Positions 33,571 through 43,086 of a stretch of DNA of 64,000 bases are shown here, piece by piece. The DNA lies in the NCBI GenBank assembly GCA_902778665.1, contig CACYYN010000019.1, positions 1-64,000 of the forward strand, written 5' to 3'. Within the stretch, counting starts at the first letter, position 1. Every line of letters starts with the position of its first letter. The position numbers were made by a program, and so were the translations under genes. Below the pieces are notes generated by a model, which saw only the letters and a program-made list of their open reading frames with translations, was not told the origin of the DNA and did not search any database. Origin of the DNA: Oscillospiraceae bacterium (lineage in GTDB: Bacteria > Bacillota > Clostridia > Oscillospirales > Oscillospiraceae).

Positions 33571-35139
33571 ATGAAAAAACTCTTCGCCCTTCTCCTCGCA
33601 TGCACCCTTCTCACCGGCACATTTGCCTGCGCAGCCTCGGCGGAAAGCCTGGTGGGCGGTTGGCAGACGCCCGACTCCCCGGAAATCACGCCGGAGCTTC
33701 AGGAGATCTTCCATCAGGCTATGGACACCCTCTCCGGCCGCGCCTACATCCCTGTTGCACTGGTGGGCACGCAGCTTGTCGCCGGCATGAACTATTGCTT
33801 CCTTGCTGAGACCGCCGCCGTCAACCATGAGGATGACCCCCACTTCGCCAACATCTATGTCTACCGCGATCTGCAGGGCAACGTCACCATCACGGATATT
33901 GAGGAGCTGGAGACCCATTCTACCTCCGAGGTGGCCGCTTTTGCAGAGGATGCCGTCGCACTGATCGAGATCCCTGCTTCTGACGCCTCCTTCACCGAGG
34001 GCAAGGGTGTCTCCTTCGAAAACAAAAAGGAAGCCACCGCCTACGACGATGCCATCGGCATGATCGTCAACCTCGCCAAGGACGGGGAGATCACCTTCAC
34101 CATCCCCGAGGGTGCGGACGGCACCTATGACCTCTATCTCACCGTCTCCAAGATCATGGCCCAGTTCACCTCCCAGCCATTCTCCTTCCGCATCAACGGC
34201 GGTGAGCTTTTCTCCGTCCCGATGGACTGCCAGGTCTATGCCGACTCTCCCGCCGCCTATACAAAAGACGGTGAGGAATACAATACCGGCGCCTTTTCCG
34301 ATCCGGGCCGCTTCCCGATTCTGAAAAATGTCACGCTGAAATCCGGCGACACGGTCACGGTCCTCGCCACATACGGCGCAAAGGCCCCCAACCTGAAGGG
34401 CATGGTCTTCCCTGCCGTCGGTGCGCTGACGCTGGCGCCTGCCGGCTCAGCCGTGACAACGGGCTATGACTTCACCCTGAAGGAGCTTCAGGAGCAGGAT
34501 CCCACCGATCCCCTCTCCGGCCTCAACATCATCTGGGTCGGCTCCTCGGTTACCTACGGCGCCCAGGCGGGCGGCCACTACTCCATGGTGGATGCCATCG
34601 CCGACCGTCACCCCGGCACTGTCTGCGAGAAGTACGCCATCAGCGCCACCACCCTGGTGAACAGTGACGAGAGCTCCTATGTGGCCCGCCTCAAACGCAT
34701 CCCGAAGGACAGGACCCCCGATCTTGTGGTGGTGCAGCTGTCTACCAACGACGCCACCACCGGCAAGCCCTTCGGTGAGATTGCCGAGGGCAAAGATCCC
34801 GCCGCTTTTGACGACACCACCATCGCCGGAGCCATTGAAACCATAATCGCCTACGTGCAGGACACCTTCCACTGCCCGGTGGTGTTCTATTCCGGCACCT
34901 ACTGCGTCAAGGAGCATTACGCCGAGATGGTTGATCTCCTCCTGAAGATTCAGGAGAAGTGGGGCATCGGTGTCATCGACATGTTCAATAACGAGGAGAT
35001 GACCGCGGTTTACGGCACAGACCTCTACAACACCTACATGTATGATGAGGTGCATCCCTACCGCATCGGCTATACCGAGTGGTGGACCCCTGTCATCGAG
35101 CAGGGCCTCATTGACTTCCTCTACGCAGATCTGGCATAA
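33571..35139 (+). CDS. Secreted SGNH/GDSL-type hydrolase with N-terminal accessory domains
   Basis: 522 residues from the ATG at 33571, 7 nt behind GGAGG. A signal peptide (1-24, ending ASA) is followed by a cystatin-like domain (about 27-110, beginning LVGGWQTPDSPEI), a beta-sandwich region (about 130-290) and an SGNH hydrolase domain (about 320-522). The nucleophile block is IIWVGSSVTYG, the Asn block is LSTNDA, and the C-terminal catalytic pair is DEVHP. Such enzymes remove acetyl or acyl groups from glycans or small esters. Monocistronic between a promoter and a terminator. Confidence 0.85.
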   Translation: MKKLFALLLACTLLTGTFACAASAESLVGGWQTPDSPEITPELQEIFHQAMDTLSGRAYIPVALVGTQLVAGMNYCFLAETAAVNHEDDPHFANIYVYRDLQGNVTITDIEELETHSTSEVAAFAEDAVALIEIPASDASFTEGKGVSFENKKEATAYDDAIGMIVNLAKDGEITFTIPEGADGTYDLYLTVSKIMAQFTSQPFSFRINGGELFSVPMDCQVYADSPAAYTKDGEEYNTGAFSDPGRFPILKNVTLKSGDTVTVLATYGAKAPNLKGMVFPAVGALTLAPAGSAVTTGYDFTLKELQEQDPTDPLSGLNIIWVGSSVTYGAQAGGHYSMVDAIADRHPGTVCEKYAISATTLVNSDESSYVARLKRIPKDRTPDLVVVQLSTNDATTGKPFGEIAEGKDPAAFDDTTIAGAIETIIAYVQDTFHCPVVFYSGTYCVKEHYAEMVDLLLKIQEKWGIGVIDMFNNEEMTAVYGTDLYNTYMYDEVHPYRIGYTEWWTPVIEQGLIDFLYADLA

Positions 35140-35157
35140 TGTCCTTATACGCACTTA

Positions 35158-35185
35158 CCCCTCCCGGGATTCCGGGAGGGGTTTT
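35158..35185 (+). terminator. Intrinsic terminator of the SGNH gene
   Basis: CCCCTCCCGG and CCGGGAGGGG with loop GATT, followed by TTTT. Confidence 0.92.
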
Positions 35186-35724
35186 CTCGTTCGCCACAGA
35201 ATCCGCAATTGGTGGGGTGTCGCCTTTTCCAAAACTTGGATGCCTCAAGGCAAGGGTCTTAACAATTTTAGGGTGTGAAGTATACTTACGATTAGATTAG
35301 AATAGTACCAAGTAAAAGATAACGTGATCTCATTCCGACAGATCTATTCCTAAGTAGATGGGTGAATACACCAGAAATTCCGATCTTGTTTCCATTTCTG
35401 TCATTCTAGATATAATCGGGATTATAACCGGTTTCCTGGAATCCGGCACAGGCAATAAAGAGGTTGAATATCTGGATATATCCTTCAGGAACTGTCTTTC
35501 CGAGTAGGAATCAAAAACTCACCCAGAATACGTTGCTTATTACCAGTGTAATGCTGATCTAGAGTTTACCCGTGGGCATAGAGATACTACTCTTAATCTG
35601 CTTCAGGAACGCTGTTTTTCCATCCACAGATTAAATTGCTCGCTGGGATCAACCGCGGTGTTATATAGGAAAACATTAGTTGTCAAAAGGATCATCCTCT
35701 TGACAATAATCTTGACACTAATAA
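35186..35724. other. AT-rich gap without an intact gene
   Basis: About 540 bp with lower GC than its left neighbour. On the plus strand one frame stays readable from about 35358 to the right-hand end apart from a TAG near 35506, which could be a decayed gene; no ribosome site or family match is seen. Near the right end TTGTCAAAAGGAT (35680-35692) and ATCCTCTTGACAA (35694-35706) form a 13-bp inverted repeat with one mismatch, perhaps a terminator for the minus-strand gene ending at 35725. Confidence 0.5.
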
Positions 35725-38715
35725 TCATTTTTCCTTACGGGCAATTAGACCTTCCTTCAAATTCTCATCGTTTACTGGTGTTACCACTTCAAGGACTTTA
35801 TCATTCCAAATTCTGATTACATTTTTCTCCCAAATGTATTGAGCAGATCTCATTACCATTGAAGGTTGATACATTTCTGTGCCATATACCCAATCAGGTA
35901 TAGTCACTGGCTCTACACCTTGGTTTCCAGATTCCATCCTGTTGACGAGTAAAGAAATCGTATTTTTCTTACATGCAAGAAGATAATTATCATACAATTG
36001 AGGCTCTTTTTCAAAAAGAAGTCTTTCGTATGATTTGTATGGAATTCGAGAACTGATATCCATCGCCCAATATGGAGTAATAGTCCCATCGTGTGGGTTT
36101 AAATAAATATGGCTAAGGAAACTTACATCCACTATGCTGCCATGAATTATACCGGTTCCTCCACTTTTCTTTACTTCCTCTGATAGTTGTTTTAAAACAC
36201 GTCGATGTGGAGTGAAAATTCTATTTATACCTTGTACATATAAACCCATATTATCATAATAGTACTGAATCGTTTTAGTTATCTTCTTTCTAACTCCCCC
36301 AATTAACAAATATAACTGCTTTTCTGTTTTGAGCAGAAACATATATTTCCCTGCGCATTTTAATGCATAGATTGTGCCTTGATAATTACATCCTGTTGTT
36401 AAAATACCTCTCCCAAAATTAAAATCTCTATACTCTTCAGGTTTTATTTCATAGATCCCATCTTCATATTTTTCAAACGGATCATACCAGTTATCAATTT
36501 TAAAGCTATTCAGAGACCATTTTCTAGGACGATATCCAATCTGATTATCTGCTAAAACTGTTGTACCATCTTCTTCATGTCTAATAGTGTTCTTATGTGT
36601 ATGTCCATTAATATAGATCCAGTTTGGATTACAAGGATCGTTCGTCCAATCATGAATTGGGTTATGCGTTAATACTATAACTTTTCTGTTGTGGGCACAC
36701 TTATTCACTTTATCATAAATTACCTTGAATCTTTTTGACCTGTAATAATCATCCTGCATTGATTGGACAGTTTTCCTATAGATACCAGTCTCAGCATTGT
36801 GCAGCGGATTTAAACCAGAATAACCTATTCCTCCGAGAACAATTACAGAGCTCTTTGAAAAAACATCTGATAAATCCGAATCATTTGATTCAATTATTTC
36901 TTTTTCCGAGATTACGCATGATGTACAATTCTTATATAAAACGTATACTTCGTTTTCAAGTAATATACTTCTAAATTCCTGAGAATCAGCATAAGTATAC
37001 TCTTCCGTGTATTCAATTGCTTCTTTATAATCTTCTACTATTATTTCGCAAGATCTTGCCTGATAATCTGGATTTGACCATTCTCTAATACTTGTTCCAT
37101 CCCATAATTCATGATTTCCAAGTACAGAAATGATTAATCCTTCGCACTTTGCTCTGAGTATTCTATAGAACTCTGCAGATATCTCTTGACTACTGGCTAC
37201 ATCACCCCCGATTAATAAGATAGCTTTCCGCATATCTTTGCCTCTAAGCATCTCATCTATTTTCATTTCTAATTTTTCAGAAAATAGGCGTTCTCTATCT
37301 TTTTCAGAATGGACTTTTATAAGACTATCCTTATACTTTGAAAGAACCTGGTGTTCTATGTGAATATCCGAGATATAATAATATACATTCGTCGTATTAT
37401 CCCCATCTGAAAAATCATATATGTTAATACCATCTGGGTTCTTTTTTATGGTTATATATTCACCTTCAACGCCTGATACATACTTTGAATCATCATCGTA
37501 CGAATCACTATACTCAAGATACTTTTTAATTCTATTTCCAAGCGGGGATGAATCAAATTCAACTTTATCCTGTGTATCACAACAATTTTTTAGATAATCC
37601 ACAGTAGATCTATTTAATGGTTTTATCTCATTTCCTCTATTATTCTCAGGATTTAAACAATCAGGATCCTTTATCTCTAAGATAATATGACGATTCCATT
37701 GTAGCAAATCATCTATAGCATTATCTATGTTTTCTATTATAAGGTTCAATATTTTTCTGTCATTTCGCATACTCTCCGGAATATCGCTAAACGGAATACC
37801 TTCTTCATGGGTATCGAACCAGGCAACTTCTTTATCAATATAGACTTCCTTATTTTGTATTATAGAAATACACATTTCTTCCGTAATAAACTCGTCCGGG
37901 ATATAAGAAAATGCTATATGATTACCATTAAAAGCTCTTTTGCAGAGGTCTTGCGTAATATACTCTGATGGAATATATTCTATTGCTAATGGCTGTTCCA
38001 TAATTGCTTGTTCTATCACGTCTTTTGTGATAAACCTCTGCGGAACATATTTAATTGCAAATCCGTTGTTTGAAATAGCCTCTTTAACTATTTTACCTGA
38101 AACACAATTCTTTTTTATATTCTTCAGACAAAAGCCGGAATAACTTACAGCCTTTAAGATCAAATCTTTTGTAATCATTGGAGATGGTACAAATGCAATA
38201 GGATAACTTCTATTTTTTAGTTCTGCACCACGTTCTCTGGCAATTTCTATCTTTTTAGTCATCGGCATATAACGATCGTCACTAAGATAATAGCTTACAG
38301 CATTTTCGGCCATTGAAAATGTACGCATGTTCTCAGGGACATATTCTAAGGCAAGTCCGTTGTTTAAAACTGCAATCTCGCATAAATGATCATTAATAAA
38401 AACTGGAGGGACATACATCAATGCCAGCCCGTTCTGGGTAACTGCTATTTCGCATAATTCTTCTGTTATCAGTCTTTTTGCAACGTAAGCCAGAGCTAAT
38501 CCATCATTTGAGCAAACATGCTTTACCAGATCATAGCTTTGCTTAGTTTTCAACGTCTGCTTTAATCTCTTCGCTGTCGGTTCAAGAAACGCTAATTGTT
38601 CTGGTGTTACATGCTCTGATAATAATCCCAATCTAAATTCCAATTCATTAATACGATCCGGATTTTTTGAAGCTATATTATTACTACTCTGCATTAAATT
38701 CTTGTTCAGCTTCAT
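35725..38715 (-). CDS. DUF4116-like repeat protein fused to calcineurin-type phosphoesterase
   Basis: 996 residues from the ATG at 38715 (MKLNKN), 10 nt behind AAGGAG; the frame is open for 24 more codons upstream without a ribosome site. Residues 65-290 hold about eight copies of a 24-residue repeat of the type GLAL-YVP--FIT-DLCEIAV, as in DUF4116. A charged linker (290-445) leads to a metallophosphoesterase domain: YISDIHIE (Asp450, His452), IGGDVA (Asp505), VLGNHELWDG (Asn534, His535), VLTHNPIHDW and INGHTHKN; all metal ligands seem present. The last 200 residues are unassigned. There is no signal peptide or membrane segment. The gene is clearly AT-rich compared with its surroundings and is alone on its strand, pointing to acquisition. 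Function unknown; a nuclease or nucleotide-phosphodiesterase role is inference. Confidence 0.8.
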   Translation of the reverse strand: MKLNKNLMQSSNNIASKNPDRINELEFRLGLLSEHVTPEQLAFLEPTAKRLKQTLKTKQSYDLVKHVCSNDGLALAYVAKRLITEELCEIAVTQNGLALMYVPPVFINDHLCEIAVLNNGLALEYVPENMRTFSMAENAVSYYLSDDRYMPMTKKIEIARERGAELKNRSYPIAFVPSPMITKDLILKAVSYSGFCLKNIKKNCVSGKIVKEAISNNGFAIKYVPQRFITKDVIEQAIMEQPLAIEYIPSEYITQDLCKRAFNGNHIAFSYIPDEFITEEMCISIIQNKEVYIDKEVAWFDTHEEGIPFSDIPESMRNDRKILNLIIENIDNAIDDLLQWNRHIILEIKDPDCLNPENNRGNEIKPLNRSTVDYLKNCCDTQDKVEFDSSPLGNRIKKYLEYSDSYDDDSKYVSGVEGEYITIKKNPDGINIYDFSDGDNTTNVYYYISDIHIEHQVLSKYKDSLIKVHSEKDRERLFSEKLEMKIDEMLRGKDMRKAILLIGGDVASSQEISAEFYRILRAKCEGLIISVLGNHELWDGTSIREWSNPDYQARSCEIIVEDYKEAIEYTEEYTYADSQEFRSILLENEVYVLYKNCTSCVISEKEIIESNDSDLSDVFSKSSVIVLGGIGYSGLNPLHNAETGIYRKTVQSMQDDYYRSKRFKVIYDKVNKCAHNRKVIVLTHNPIHDWTNDPCNPNWIYINGHTHKNTIRHEEDGTTVLADNQIGYRPRKWSLNSFKIDNWYDPFEKYEDGIYEIKPEEYRDFNFGRGILTTGCNYQGTIYALKCAGKYMFLLKTEKQLYLLIGGVRKKITKTIQYYYDNMGLYVQGINRIFTPHRRVLKQLSEEVKKSGGTGIIHGSIVDVSFLSHIYLNPHDGTITPYWAMDISSRIPYKSYERLLFEKEPQLYDNYLLACKKNTISLLVNRMESGNQGVEPVTIPDWVYGTEMYQPSMVMRSAQYIWEKNVIRIWNDKVLEVVTPVNDENLKEGLIARKEK

Positions 38716-38924
38716 CGGCGCATTTCTCCTTGCCATCCAACCATTCATTATCTTTGTGAAAACATGATATATGTATAACTCTATCACGAATCATAATAAA
38801 AATCTATAATCATCTATCTGAAAATATTGGTCTTTTTCGCAATCAGTGTCTGAGGGACGATCCTATTAAATATTAACAGATTATGGTTGTCTGTAAGGAT
38901 GCAGGAGTCAGGAAGAGAGGCAGC

Positions 38925-38952
38925 TTGACACTCTTCCGGGATATGGTATACT
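38925..38952 (+). promoter_or_regulatory. Sigma-A promoter of the 39015-40792 genes
   Basis: TTGACA (38925-38930), 16-bp spacer, TATACT (38947-38952). Confidence 0.75.
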
Positions 38953-39014
38953 GTCTGCAGAGTGAAAAGAATGCCGATAAGAAGATTTTTGATAAATGGG
39001 AAGGAGGACAGAAA

Positions 39015-39746
39015 ATGATTGCTCTGATTGGACTTGTTCTGGCCGTTGTCATCTCATTTGCCTGGTACTATCCCGTGGTGAAGGCACAGGGAGACCGCGC
39101 CCTACTGCAGGGGAAGGACTATGCCCGCATCGCGCTGGTATACGGCTTTTGCTTCACCACGCTGCTGATCATCGTCACGGAGATCACATGGGACGCCATC
39201 GTCAAAAGGACCGGCCTTTCCGGTCTGCCGCAGGATATTGTTGCGGATTTTTTCCGGGCGGCCCTGCTGGAGGAGTTCTTTAAATTCTGGGGCTTCATGC
39301 TTGCCAAAAAGAAGTTGGGGCTCAGGCGCAAAATCGATTATATGCTGACGGCTGCCCTCGTGGGCCTGGTTTACGGCGTGGTGGAGAAGGCGGTGCTCGG
39401 CAACACCGGGGGCGTGGTCATCGGCCTTGCCATCCCCATGCACATCATCTGGCAGCTGAACCAGGGCAGGCACTACTGGGAATATGAACAGCAGAAGGCT
39501 GCCGGCAACACCGACGCCGCCCGGAAGGAATGGCGGCTGGCTGTGCTGTTCCCCTTCTTCTTCCACGGCTGCTGGGACAGCGGGCTGGATATCGGCACCT
39601 GGCTTATTGGAAGAGAGGAAACCGTCCTGACCATACTCGGCATCGTACTTCTCCTTGCCATGGTGATCCTCGGCATGATCTACTGCGTCAGATCCGTCCG
39701 CAAGGGGATCAGAATTGCGAAGGAAGCTCCCCTGCCGGAGGCATAA
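39015..39746 (+). CDS. PrsW-like membrane protein (second copy type)
   Basis: 243 residues from the ATG at 39015, behind AAGGAGG; the frame is open upstream but the promoter lies inside it. About 7 membrane helices; the PrsW-type motifs appear as AALLEEFFKFWGF (EExxK), GLVYGVVEKAV, PMHIIWQL and FFHGCWDSG. It is only distantly like the PrsW protein at 19890. The candidate active-site Glu and His residues are retained. Two small soluble-protein genes follow closely on the same strand. Confidence 0.72.
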   Translation: MIALIGLVLAVVISFAWYYPVVKAQGDRALLQGKDYARIALVYGFCFTTLLIIVTEITWDAIVKRTGLSGLPQDIVADFFRAALLEEFFKFWGFMLAKKKLGLRRKIDYMLTAALVGLVYGVVEKAVLGNTGGVVIGLAIPMHIIWQLNQGRHYWEYEQQKAAGNTDAARKEWRLAVLFPFFFHGCWDSGLDIGTWLIGREETVLTILGIVLLLAMVILGMIYCVRSVRKGIRIAKEAPLPEA

Positions 39747-39781
39747 GGCAGAGTCTTTACACTGCACTTTGGGAGGATAAC

Positions 39782-40030
39782 ATGAACGCTGCTGATTACC
39801 AGAGGATGCTGCATGCCAGATGTTCCAACAACAGGGGCGCATTGCTGGACTCCAGGCAGTGTGGGTGCTTCTTCTGCCTGAAGATATATGATCCGGGAAA
39901 TATTACCGACTGGCTGAATGATGAAACCGCACTCTGCCCCTACTGCAATGTGGATGCTGTGATTCCGGAGAGTGATGATTATCTTCTGGAGGACTCTCTG
40001 CTGCTTACCATGAAGGAATACTGGTTTTAA
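39782..40030 (+). CDS. Small Cys-rich cytoplasmic protein
   Basis: 82 residues from the ATG at 39782, 6 nt behind GGGAGGA. It carries CGCFFC and CPYC, spaced to bind one zinc, in a sequence (HARCSNNRGALLDSRQCGCF, then LCPYCNVDAVIPE) that I associate with a widespread family of small uncharacterised cytoplasmic proteins. Between the PrsW-like and AAA genes, with short gaps, so probably one operon. Confidence 0.75.
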   Translation: MNAADYQRMLHARCSNNRGALLDSRQCGCFFCLKIYDPGNITDWLNDETALCPYCNVDAVIPESDDYLLEDSLLLTMKEYWF

Positions 40031-40063
40031 AAACACACTTTTGACATCATTTGGGAAAGAATC

Positions 40064-40792
40064 ATGATTGAAAACAGATTTATCCGTTCCCTGGAGATCT
40101 GCTGGGACAGGGTCCCGGCAGATTCCTATCTGAGAAGCATCCCTGCCATAGCCTCGCTCAGAAGAATGGATTTTGAGAAAAACATCACCTTCTTCGTCGG
40201 GGAGAACACCACGGGCAAAAGCTCACTGCTGGAGGCGATTGCGGCAGCTTACGGCTTTAACCCGGAGGGCGGAACCATGAATTACCGCTTTTCCACTTAT
40301 GATGACGTGTCGGAACTGCACAATGCCGTCCGGTTGGTCAAAGGCTACAACCGGGCGCTGACCGGATACTTTTTCCGTGCGGAGAGCTTTTTCAACCTGG
40401 CCACCAAGGCCGATGAATATGACCGATTAAACCCCCGGGGCCCCAGCTTCGGCGACAGGAGCCTGCACGAGCAGTCTCACGGTGAGAGCTTTCTCAGCTT
40501 TTTTCAGACCTTTGAGGGCGCGGGGCTCTATCTGATGGACGAGCCGGAGGCCGCCCTCTCGCCCCAGCGGCAGCTGACGCTGCTGCTGCACATTGCCCGG
40601 CTGGCAAAAAAGGGCGCGCAGTTTATCATTGTGAGCCACTCTCCCATTCTTCTTGGCACTCCAGATGCCTGGATTCACAGCTTTGACGGCGGCCGGATCC
40701 ACCAGATCACCTGGGAGGAGACGGAAAGCTACGCTGTCACAAAGCTTTTTCTGGAGCACAGAGAAGCCGTGCTGAAGCAGCTGCTGGAATAG
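40064..40792 (+). CDS. AAA-family ATPase (ABC/SMC-like, YbjD/AAA_21 type)
   Basis: 242 residues. Walker A is VGENTTGKSS, preceded by the family's NITFF strand; Walker B is LYLMDEPEAALSP and the sensor/His segment is FIIVSHSPILL. The coiled-coil arm of SMC-like proteins is reduced to a short insert. Such small stand-alone ATPases are common beside genes of defence, stress or unknown function. It is the third gene behind the promoter at 38925. The partner nuclease found in OLD systems is missing. Confidence 0.82.
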   Translation: MIENRFIRSLEICWDRVPADSYLRSIPAIASLRRMDFEKNITFFVGENTTGKSSLLEAIAAAYGFNPEGGTMNYRFSTYDDVSELHNAVRLVKGYNRALTGYFFRAESFFNLATKADEYDRLNPRGPSFGDRSLHEQSHGESFLSFFQTFEGAGLYLMDEPEAALSPQRQLTLLLHIARLAKKGAQFIIVSHSPILLGTPDAWIHSFDGGRIHQITWEETESYAVTKLFLEHREAVLKQLLE

Positions 40793-40847
40793 AAGCTGTC
40801 GAGAAAAGCGCACCCTTGAGCGTGTAATAGGTCGCTTGGAATCTTTA

Positions 40848-40876
40848 TTGACAAGAGATTAATGAAATGATATAGT
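40848..40876 (+). promoter_or_regulatory. Strong sigma-A promoter of the DUF362 gene
   Basis: TTGACA (40848-40853), 17-bp spacer, TATAGT (40871-40876). Confidence 0.82.
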
Positions 40877-40917
40877 GTATGTTATTTTAATATTTAGGAG
40901 AGAGAAGGAGCCTATCT

Positions 40918-42045
40918 ATGGAAAAATCTGATGTATTCTTTACCGATTTTCGGACCCAGATCGGGGTTAGCCAGTGCACCAAGTTGCAGAAGCTCATCCG
41001 CGCAGCGGGCATTGAAAAGATTGATTTTGACCACAAGTTTGTCGCCATCAAAATGCACTTCGGTGAGCTGGGCAACTGTGCCTATCTCCGCCCCAACTAT
41101 GTGAAGGCGGTTGCCGACGTGGTGAAGGAGCTGGGCGGCATGCCCTTCCTGACGGACTGCAACACCCTCTACACCGGTTCCCGCACCAACGCCATTGACC
41201 ACCTGACCAATGCGGAGCTCAACGGCTTCAACTCCGTCACCACCGGCTGCCACGTCATCATTGCTGACGGCCTGCGCGGCACCGACGATATTGAAGTTCC
41301 CGTGCCCAACGGGGAATTCTGCGAAACCGCCCTCGTGGGCAGAGCGTTAATGGACGCAGACATTCTGATCTCCCTGTCTCACTTCAAGGGCCATGAGATG
41401 ACCGGCTTCGGCGGCGCGCTGAAGAACATCGGCATGGGCGGCGGAAGCAGAGCCGGCAAGATGCAGCAGCACCGTGAGGGCAAGCCCACTGTAGACAAGG
41501 ACCTCTGCCGCGGCTGCAGACGCTGCTCCAAGGAGTGCGGCAGCGATGCCATCTCCTACGGCGAGGATAAGAAGGCCGTGATCGACTACGACAAGTGCAA
41601 GGGCTGCGGCAGATGCATCGGCGCTTGCGCATTCCACGCCATCGACACCGTGAATGAAAACGCCCTGGATCTGCTCTGCTGCAAAATCGCCGAGTATACC
41701 AACGCCCTCTGCGCCGGCAGACCCACCTTCCACATCAGCCTGATTATGGACGTGTCCCCCAACTGTGACTGCCATGATGAAAATGACGCACCCATTCTGC
41801 CCAACATCGGCATGCTGGCCTCCTTTGACCCCGTGGCACTGGACCAGGCCTGCGTCGATCTCTGCCAGCAGGCAACGCCGGTGCGCAACAGCCAGCTGGG
41901 CGACAACCTGGCAAAGGCAGACTGGCACCATCACCACGACCACTTCTCTGACAGCAACCCCAACGTGAAGTGGAAGGAAACCCTGGAGCACGGTGAAAAG
42001 ATCGGCCTCGGCACCAGAAGCTACACCCTGCATATGATCAAATAA
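40918..42045 (+). CDS. DUF362-domain protein with two 4Fe-4S clusters
   Basis: 375 residues. An N-terminal DUF362 part (1-185, with VAIKMHFGELGN and ISLSHFKGHEMTGFGGALKNIGMG) surrounds two ferredoxin-type cluster motifs, CRGCRRCSKEC and CKGCGRCIGAC (about 196-240). The C-terminus resumes DUF362 (FHISLIMDVSPNCDCH). The family is common in strict anaerobes; its redox partner and reaction are unknown. Behind GAAGGAG and a strong promoter, and monocistronic. Confidence 0.9.
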   Translation: MEKSDVFFTDFRTQIGVSQCTKLQKLIRAAGIEKIDFDHKFVAIKMHFGELGNCAYLRPNYVKAVADVVKELGGMPFLTDCNTLYTGSRTNAIDHLTNAELNGFNSVTTGCHVIIADGLRGTDDIEVPVPNGEFCETALVGRALMDADILISLSHFKGHEMTGFGGALKNIGMGGGSRAGKMQQHREGKPTVDKDLCRGCRRCSKECGSDAISYGEDKKAVIDYDKCKGCGRCIGACAFHAIDTVNENALDLLCCKIAEYTNALCAGRPTFHISLIMDVSPNCDCHDENDAPILPNIGMLASFDPVALDQACVDLCQQATPVRNSQLGDNLAKADWHHHHDHFSDSNPNVKWKETLEHGEKIGLGTRSYTLHMIK

Positions 42046-42070
42046 ACTTTTCAGCTGTACCATCAGAAAA

Positions 42071-42108
42071 CGGCCCCTCTGTCAGCAAGACAGAAGGGCC
42101 GCATTTTT
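42071..42108. terminator. Intrinsic terminator between convergent genes
   Basis: CGGCCCCTCTGTC and GACAGAAGGGCCG with one mismatch, followed by CATTTTTG on the plus strand. Confidence 0.85.
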
Positions 42109-42120
42109 GTTCAGCTATTC

Positions 42121-43086
42121 TCAGCCCAGAAAGGCAAAGATCTTCTCCCAGTAAGGGATCAGCACGTCAGAGTCAGTCATATACAGCTCGTGCTTCATGC
42201 CGGGCACCTGCGCAAGGGTGCAGCCGGGCACCCGGGAGGCGAAAAGATTCTGGCCGGCATTGTCTACCATGGTGTCGTTGCCCGCCTGCATCAGCAGCAC
42301 AGGGATGCGGATCTTCACCGTCTCCGCCTTTGAGATGGCGCGCTTGCAGGCCTTTACTGCCTCAAGACCCCAGCCCACGGAGGGCGAGGTGGTCTGGAGG
42401 GCAGAGTCCTTTAACCGCTTGTCGAAATAATAGAGATAACGGCACTTTGAGGAGTCGCAGGAGTTTTCAAAATCCGGCGTCTCGGTGAATGCGTTCACCG
42501 GGCTGAGGGGTTCCTTTTTGCGCCTGCCGCCCTTTCCCATGCCGATGATGCTGGCACCGGCAACCATAATCGGTGTGGGCACCGGGAACTTCAGCGCCAG
42601 CATCGGAGAGGTCAGCACAGCTTTTTTGAAAAGATCGGGATAGGTCTCTATGGTCCAGGCGCCGATGCACCCACCCATGGAGTGGCCGTAGAGATAGAGC
42701 GGACCCGTTTCTTTTTTCTCCCGTTTCACAATCTCTCTCGTAAAGTACTCCAGATCCAGCACATAGTCCTCAAACTTCTCCGCATGAACCACGTAGGGGT
42801 TGTCATTGGGGCGATAGGAGCGCCCGTGGCCCCGGTGGTCTACGGCGTAGACGTTATAGCCGGCCTGCAGCATGTAATAGACGGATTCCGTGAATTTGCG
42901 CACCGATTCCGTAAAGCCGTGGCTCAGAACGATTGCACCCTTTGCTTTGTCTGCTATGTATGCCTCATAATAGATTTTCTGGCCCTTTATACGCTCAAAG
43001 GTTCCCGCTTCCGTTCTGGCGGCAACGTAGGGCTCCACCACGGCTTCCATATCCTCTTTATAATTTGCTTCTCTGATCCAGTTCAT
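42121..43086 (-). CDS. Alpha/beta hydrolase, monoacylglycerol-lipase/lysophospholipase type
   Basis: 321 residues from the ATG at 43086, which follows GGAGG by 8 nt; about 85 more upstream codons are open but unlikely. Family features are AIVLSHGFTES (oxyanion hole), VDHRGHGRS, the nucleophile elbow YGHSMGG, a cap region, and the late Asp and His in QAGNDTMVD and PGMKHELY. Without a signal peptide, it should act in the cytosol on lysophospholipids or monoacylglycerols. Monocistronic. Confidence 0.88.
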   Translation of the reverse strand: MNWIREANYKEDMEAVVEPYVAARTEAGTFERIKGQKIYYEAYIADKAKGAIVLSHGFTESVRKFTESVYYMLQAGYNVYAVDHRGHGRSYRPNDNPYVVHAEKFEDYVLDLEYFTREIVKREKKETGPLYLYGHSMGGCIGAWTIETYPDLFKKAVLTSPMLALKFPVPTPIMVAGASIIGMGKGGRRKKEPLSPVNAFTETPDFENSCDSSKCRYLYYFDKRLKDSALQTTSPSVGWGLEAVKACKRAISKAETVKIRIPVLLMQAGNDTMVDNAGQNLFASRVPGCTLAQVPGMKHELYMTDSDVLIPYWEKIFAFLG

